This document shows, in pieces, positions 5,746 through 8,055 of a DNA stretch of 8,055 nt. A program made the translations under genes and the position numbers. Numbering within the stretch: the first letter of the stretch is position 1; each line of letters begins with the position of its first letter. The DNA comes from DAOMOP01 sp035444405 (GTDB taxonomy: Bacteria > Pseudomonadota > Gammaproteobacteria > Burkholderiales > Rhodocyclaceae), in NCBI GenBank assembly GCA_035444405.1, contig DAOMOP010000182.1:1-8055 (forward strand). Reading direction: 5' to 3'. The notes under the pieces are model-generated. The model made no database searches. It saw only the letters and a list, made by a program, of their open reading frames with translations, and was not told where the DNA came from.

Positions 5746-6701
5746 CACGCACGCTGAACCAGCCGCTCGGCGGCAACCAGATGCCCCGCTTCGGCGGGCC
5801 GGCGACGATGATGCGCCTGCCCGCGCAGGCCGATGCAACCGGGCTGGACGCCTGCTTCGTCGGCGTACCGCTCGACATCGGCACCTCGAACCGCGGCGGT
5901 GCGCGTTTCGGACCCCGCCAGATCCGCGCCGAATCGTGCCTGCTCCGCCCGTACAACATGGCCACGCGTGCGGCGCCGTTCGAATCGCTGCAGGTCGCCG
6001 ACATCGGCGACGTCGCGATCAACACCTTCAACCTCGCCGACAGCATCCGCATCATCGAGGCCGCCTACGACGCGATCCTCGCGCACGGCTGCATCCCGCT
6101 CACGCTCGGCGGCGACCACACCGTCACGCTGCCGATCCTGCGCGCGCTGCACCGGAAACACGGCCCGCTCGGCGTGGTCCACATCGATGCCCACGCCGAC
6201 GTCAACGAGCACATGTTCGGCGAGCCGCTCGCGCACGGCACGCCGTTCCGGCGCGCGATCGAGGAAGGGCTGATCGAGCCCGCGCGCATGGTGCAGATCG
6301 GCCTGCGCGGCAGCGGCTATGCCGCCGACGATTTCGACTGGGCGCGCAGCCGCGGCGTGCGCGTCGTGCAGGCCGAAGAATGCTGGTACCGCGCGCTCGC
6401 GCCGCTGATGGCCGAGGTGCGCGCGCAGCTGGGCGCCGGGCCGGTGTACCTGACCTTCGACATCGACGGCCTCGACCCGGCCTTCGCACCGGGCACCGGC
6501 ACGCCCGAGATCGGCGGCCTGACCACGCCTCAGGGGCTCGAGATCGTGCGCGGCTGCGCCGGCCTGCAGCTCGTCGGCGCCGATCTGGTCGAGGTCGCGC
6601 CGCCTTACGACACCAGCGGCAACACCGCGCTCGTCGGCGCGAACCTGCTGTTCGAGATGCTGTGCGTGTTGCCCGGCGTCGATGCAAGGAGACCGACATG
6701 A
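5742..6701 (+). CDS. gbuA: Guanidinobutyrase (agmatinase/arginase family ureohydrolase)
   Basis: The 319-residue, manganese-dependent ureohydrolase would hydrolyse 4-guanidinobutanoate to 4-aminobutanoate and urea in the cytoplasm. The metal ligands of the family are all present: His126 (LGGDHT), Asp149, His151 and Asp153 (IDAHAD), and Asp240 and Asp242 (FDIDGLDP). The N-terminus (LNQPLGGNQMPRFGGPATMM), the segments RPYNMATRAAPF and GDVAINTFNL, and the length all match, from memory, Pseudomonas aeruginosa GbuA far better than agmatinase SpeB or arginase. Guanidinopropionase is the main alternative. The start at 5742 follows CAGGA and gives exactly the length I recall for GbuA. It lies 143 bases after davB and overlaps the aminotransferase start by four bases (ATGA), so its product can pass straight to that enzyme. 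This gene is the key clue that the preceding monooxygenase and amidase handle arginine rather than lysine. Confidence 0.9.
   Translation: MTRTLNQPLGGNQMPRFGGPATMMRLPAQADATGLDACFVGVPLDIGTSNRGGARFGPRQIRAESCLLRPYNMATRAAPFESLQVADIGDVAINTFNLADSIRIIEAAYDAILAHGCIPLTLGGDHTVTLPILRALHRKHGPLGVVHIDAHADVNEHMFGEPLAHGTPFRRAIEEGLIEPARMVQIGLRGSGYAADDFDWARSRGVRVVQAEECWYRALAPLMAEVRAQLGAGPVYLTFDIDGLDPAFAPGTGTPEIGGLTTPQGLEIVRGCAGLQLVGADLVEVAPPYDTSGNTALVGANLLFEMLCVLPGVDARRPT
6686..6691 (+). promoter_or_regulatory. Shine-Dalgarno for the aminotransferase gene, inside gbuA
   Basis: AAGGAG, encoded within the last codons of gbuA, lies six bases before the ATG at 6698. It fixes the start of the aminotransferase inside a frame that is open much further upstream, and supports coupled translation of the two genes. 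Confidence 0.85.
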
Positions 6702-8008
6702 CTGCCCAGGCCCGTCCGACCCCCGCCGGCAATCCGGACTTCATGGCGCGCCGTGACGCGGCGGTGCCGCGCGGGCTCGCGCCGGCCCATCCGCTGTGCG
6801 TCGCGCGGGCGCGCAACGCCGAGGTGTGGGACATCGAGGGGCGCCGCTTCATCGATTTCTGCGGCGGCATCGCGGTGGTCAACACCGGCCACTGCCACCC
6901 CAAGGTGATCGAGGCGGTCGCGCGCCAGACCGCGCTCGTCAGTCACACCTGCTTCCAGGTGATGGGCTACGAGCCGTATCTGCGTCTGGCCGAGCGGCTC
7001 AACACGCTCGCGCCGAGCCATCTGCCGCAGAAGACGCTGCTGATGAGCACCGGCGCCGAGGCGGTCGAGAACGCGATCAAGATCGCGCGCGCCTTCACCG
7101 GACGACCCGGCATCATCGCCTTCGAAGGCGGCTTTCACGGCCGCACGCTGCTCGCGCTCGCCCTCACCGGCAAGATCGATCCGTACAAGCGCGGCTTCGG
7201 GCCTTTCCCTGCCGACGTCTTCCACGCGCCGTATCCGTGCGCACTGCACGGCGTCAGCGTCGATGACGCCATCGACGGCGTCGAGCGGCTGTTCAAGACC
7301 AGCATCGAGCCGGCGCGCATGGCCGCCTTCATCGTCGAGCCGGTGCAGGGCGAGGGCGGCTACTATCCGGCGCCGGCGATGTTCCTGCAGCGCCTGCGCG
7401 CGCTCGCCGACGAGCTCGACATCCTGCTCGTCGCCGACGAGGTGCAGACCGGCATCGGCCGCACCGGCGAGCTCTTCGCGATCGAACACAGCGGCGTCGT
7501 ACCCGACCTGATCACGCTCGCGAAAGGGCTGGGCGGCGGCTTTCCGGTCTCGGCGGTGGTCGGTCGTGCCGATGTCATGGACGCGGTCGCCCCGGGCGGG
7601 CTCGGCAGCACCTTCGCCGGCAATCCGCTCGCATGCGCCGCGGCGCTGGCGGTGCTGGACGTGATCGAGGACGAGGGCCTGTGCGAGCGCGCCAGCGAGA
7701 TCGGCAGGCATCTGCTGCTGCACCTGGGCGAGCTCGCCCGCCGTCATCGCACGATCGCCGAGGTGCGCGGATTGGGGGCGATGGTCGCACTGGAGTTGTG
7801 CGAGGACGGCGACCCGCGCCGCCCCGCTCCCGCGCTCACGCGTGCACTGATCGCCGAGGCGCGCGAACGCGGCCTGTTGCTGCTCGGCTGCGGACGCTAC
7901 GGCAACGTCGTGCGGCTGATGATGCCGCTGACGATCGAGCAGGGCATCCTCGACGAGGGGCTGGACATTCTCGCCGCGTCACTCGAAGCGCTTGCCGTGC
8001 CGTCCTGA
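6698..8008 (+). CDS. gabT: 4-aminobutyrate (5-aminovalerate) aminotransferase, class III PLP enzyme
   Basis: The 436-residue pyridoxal-phosphate enzyme would transfer the amino group of 4-aminobutanoate (or 5-aminopentanoate) to 2-oxoglutarate, giving succinate (or glutarate) semialdehyde and glutamate. Class III features in order: FCGGIAVVNTGHCHPKV (54-70), the phosphate-binding STGAEAVENAIKIAR (117-131), FHGRT (146-150), EPVQGEGGY (214-222), the cofactor Asp247 in ADEVQTGIGRTG, the Schiff-base Lys276 in TLAKGLGGGFP, and GSTFAGNPLA (303-312). These resemble Pseudomonas GabT/DavT closely. ATG 6698 was chosen because AAGGAG lies six bases upstream and because it overlaps the gbuA stop as ATGA. 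In this operon the substrate should be the 4-aminobutanoate released by guanidinobutyrase. GabT and DavT activities usually overlap, so sequence cannot separate them. The semialdehyde dehydrogenase needed next is not in the window. Confidence 0.93.
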   Translation: MTAQARPTPAGNPDFMARRDAAVPRGLAPAHPLCVARARNAEVWDIEGRRFIDFCGGIAVVNTGHCHPKVIEAVARQTALVSHTCFQVMGYEPYLRLAERLNTLAPSHLPQKTLLMSTGAEAVENAIKIARAFTGRPGIIAFEGGFHGRTLLALALTGKIDPYKRGFGPFPADVFHAPYPCALHGVSVDDAIDGVERLFKTSIEPARMAAFIVEPVQGEGGYYPAPAMFLQRLRALADELDILLVADEVQTGIGRTGELFAIEHSGVVPDLITLAKGLGGGFPVSAVVGRADVMDAVAPGGLGSTFAGNPLACAAALAVLDVIEDEGLCERASEIGRHLLLHLGELARRHRTIAEVRGLGAMVALELCEDGDPRRPAPALTRALIAEARERGLLLLGCGRYGNVVRLMMPLTIEQGILDEGLDILAASLEALAVPS

Positions 8009-8010
8009 AT

Positions 8011-8031
8011 GCCGCCCGGCTGCGCGGCGGC
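8011..8031. terminator. GC-rich hairpin after the aminotransferase gene
   Basis: GCCGCC (8011-8016) and GGCGGC (8026-8031) are perfect reverse complements around a nine-base loop, starting two bases after the gabT stop. The position suits a transcription end for the operon. There is no T-run on either strand, so intrinsic termination is doubtful and this may only protect the 3' end of the message. Confidence 0.35.
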
Positions 8032-8055
8032 CTACTCGAGCCCGGCCTCGCTGCG
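8032..8055 (-). CDS. Possible C-terminal tail of a convergent gene (partial)
   Basis: Read on the minus strand from 8055, the last 24 bases give eight codons ending in TAG at 8034-8032 (R-S-E-A-G-L-E-stop), with G/C-ending codons like the neighbouring genes. If real, it converges on gabT and shares the hairpin at 8011-8031. Eight codons are far too few to identify a protein, and any GC-rich stretch would look similar. Confidence 0.12.
   Translation of the reverse strand, partial: RSEAGLE

Noticed and set aside
3469..5838. A 789-codon open frame on the minus strand opposite davB and parts of its neighbours
   Set aside because: It is a shadow of strong third-position G/C bias in davB. Its translation is low-complexity (Arg, Ala, Val, His rich) with no recognisable family, while the + strand matches a known enzyme along its full length.
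1..8055. CRISPR arrays, tRNA or rRNA genes, insertion sequences, prophage or defence genes
   Set aside because: No spaced direct repeats, tRNA or rRNA signatures, transposase motifs or terminal inverted repeats were seen, and base composition is even throughout, so nothing suggests a mobile island.

Overview
The window is about 8 kb of very GC-rich DNA (roughly two-thirds G+C or more, with strong G/C bias at third codon positions). All five confident full-length genes are on the + strand. Short gaps, Shine-Dalgarno sequences and Pseudomonas-like amino-acid catabolism proteins suggest a high-GC beta- or gammaproteobacterium. There is no taxonomic marker, so this is an inference from style and family resemblance.

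Layout. Positions 1-110 are a leader or gene-end region with a strong inverted repeat. Positions 111-1094 encode a thiamine-diphosphate-dependent 2-oxo acid dehydrogenase E1 beta subunit; its expected E1 alpha and E2 partners are not visible. A 182-base gap (1095-1276) holds two inverted repeats and a slightly AT-richer patch that could carry a promoter. Positions 1277-3097 encode an exported, coiled-coil, MscS-like membrane protein. Close behind follow a carbon-nitrogen hydrolase of the 5-aminopentanamidase (DavA) type (3102-3908) and a flavin amino acid monooxygenase of the lysine 2-monooxygenase (DavB) type (3922-5598). A 143-base gap contains a possible 42-residue Arg-rich small ORF. Then come a ureohydrolase closely resembling guanidinobutyrase GbuA (5742-6701) and, overlapping it by four bases, a class III aminotransferase of the GabT/DavT type (6698-8008). 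The last 47 bases hold a GC hairpin and possibly the tail of a convergent gene.

How the genes fit together. Taken alone, DavA and DavB would suggest the lysine delta-aminovalerate route. A guanidinobutyrase has no substrate in that route, but it fits exactly if the monooxygenase acts on L-arginine: arginine to 4-guanidinobutanamide (DavB-like), to 4-guanidinobutanoate (DavA-like), to 4-aminobutanoate plus urea (GbuA), to succinate semialdehyde (GabT). The four enzymes would form a complete, compact arginine 2-monooxygenase pathway, lacking only a semialdehyde dehydrogenase to reach succinate. That biochemical route is known from Pseudomonas and Streptomyces; the reassignment of this DavBA-like pair to arginine is inferred here and is the most interesting point of the window. 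The MscS-like gene four bases upstream of davA is probably co-transcribed with the catabolic genes.
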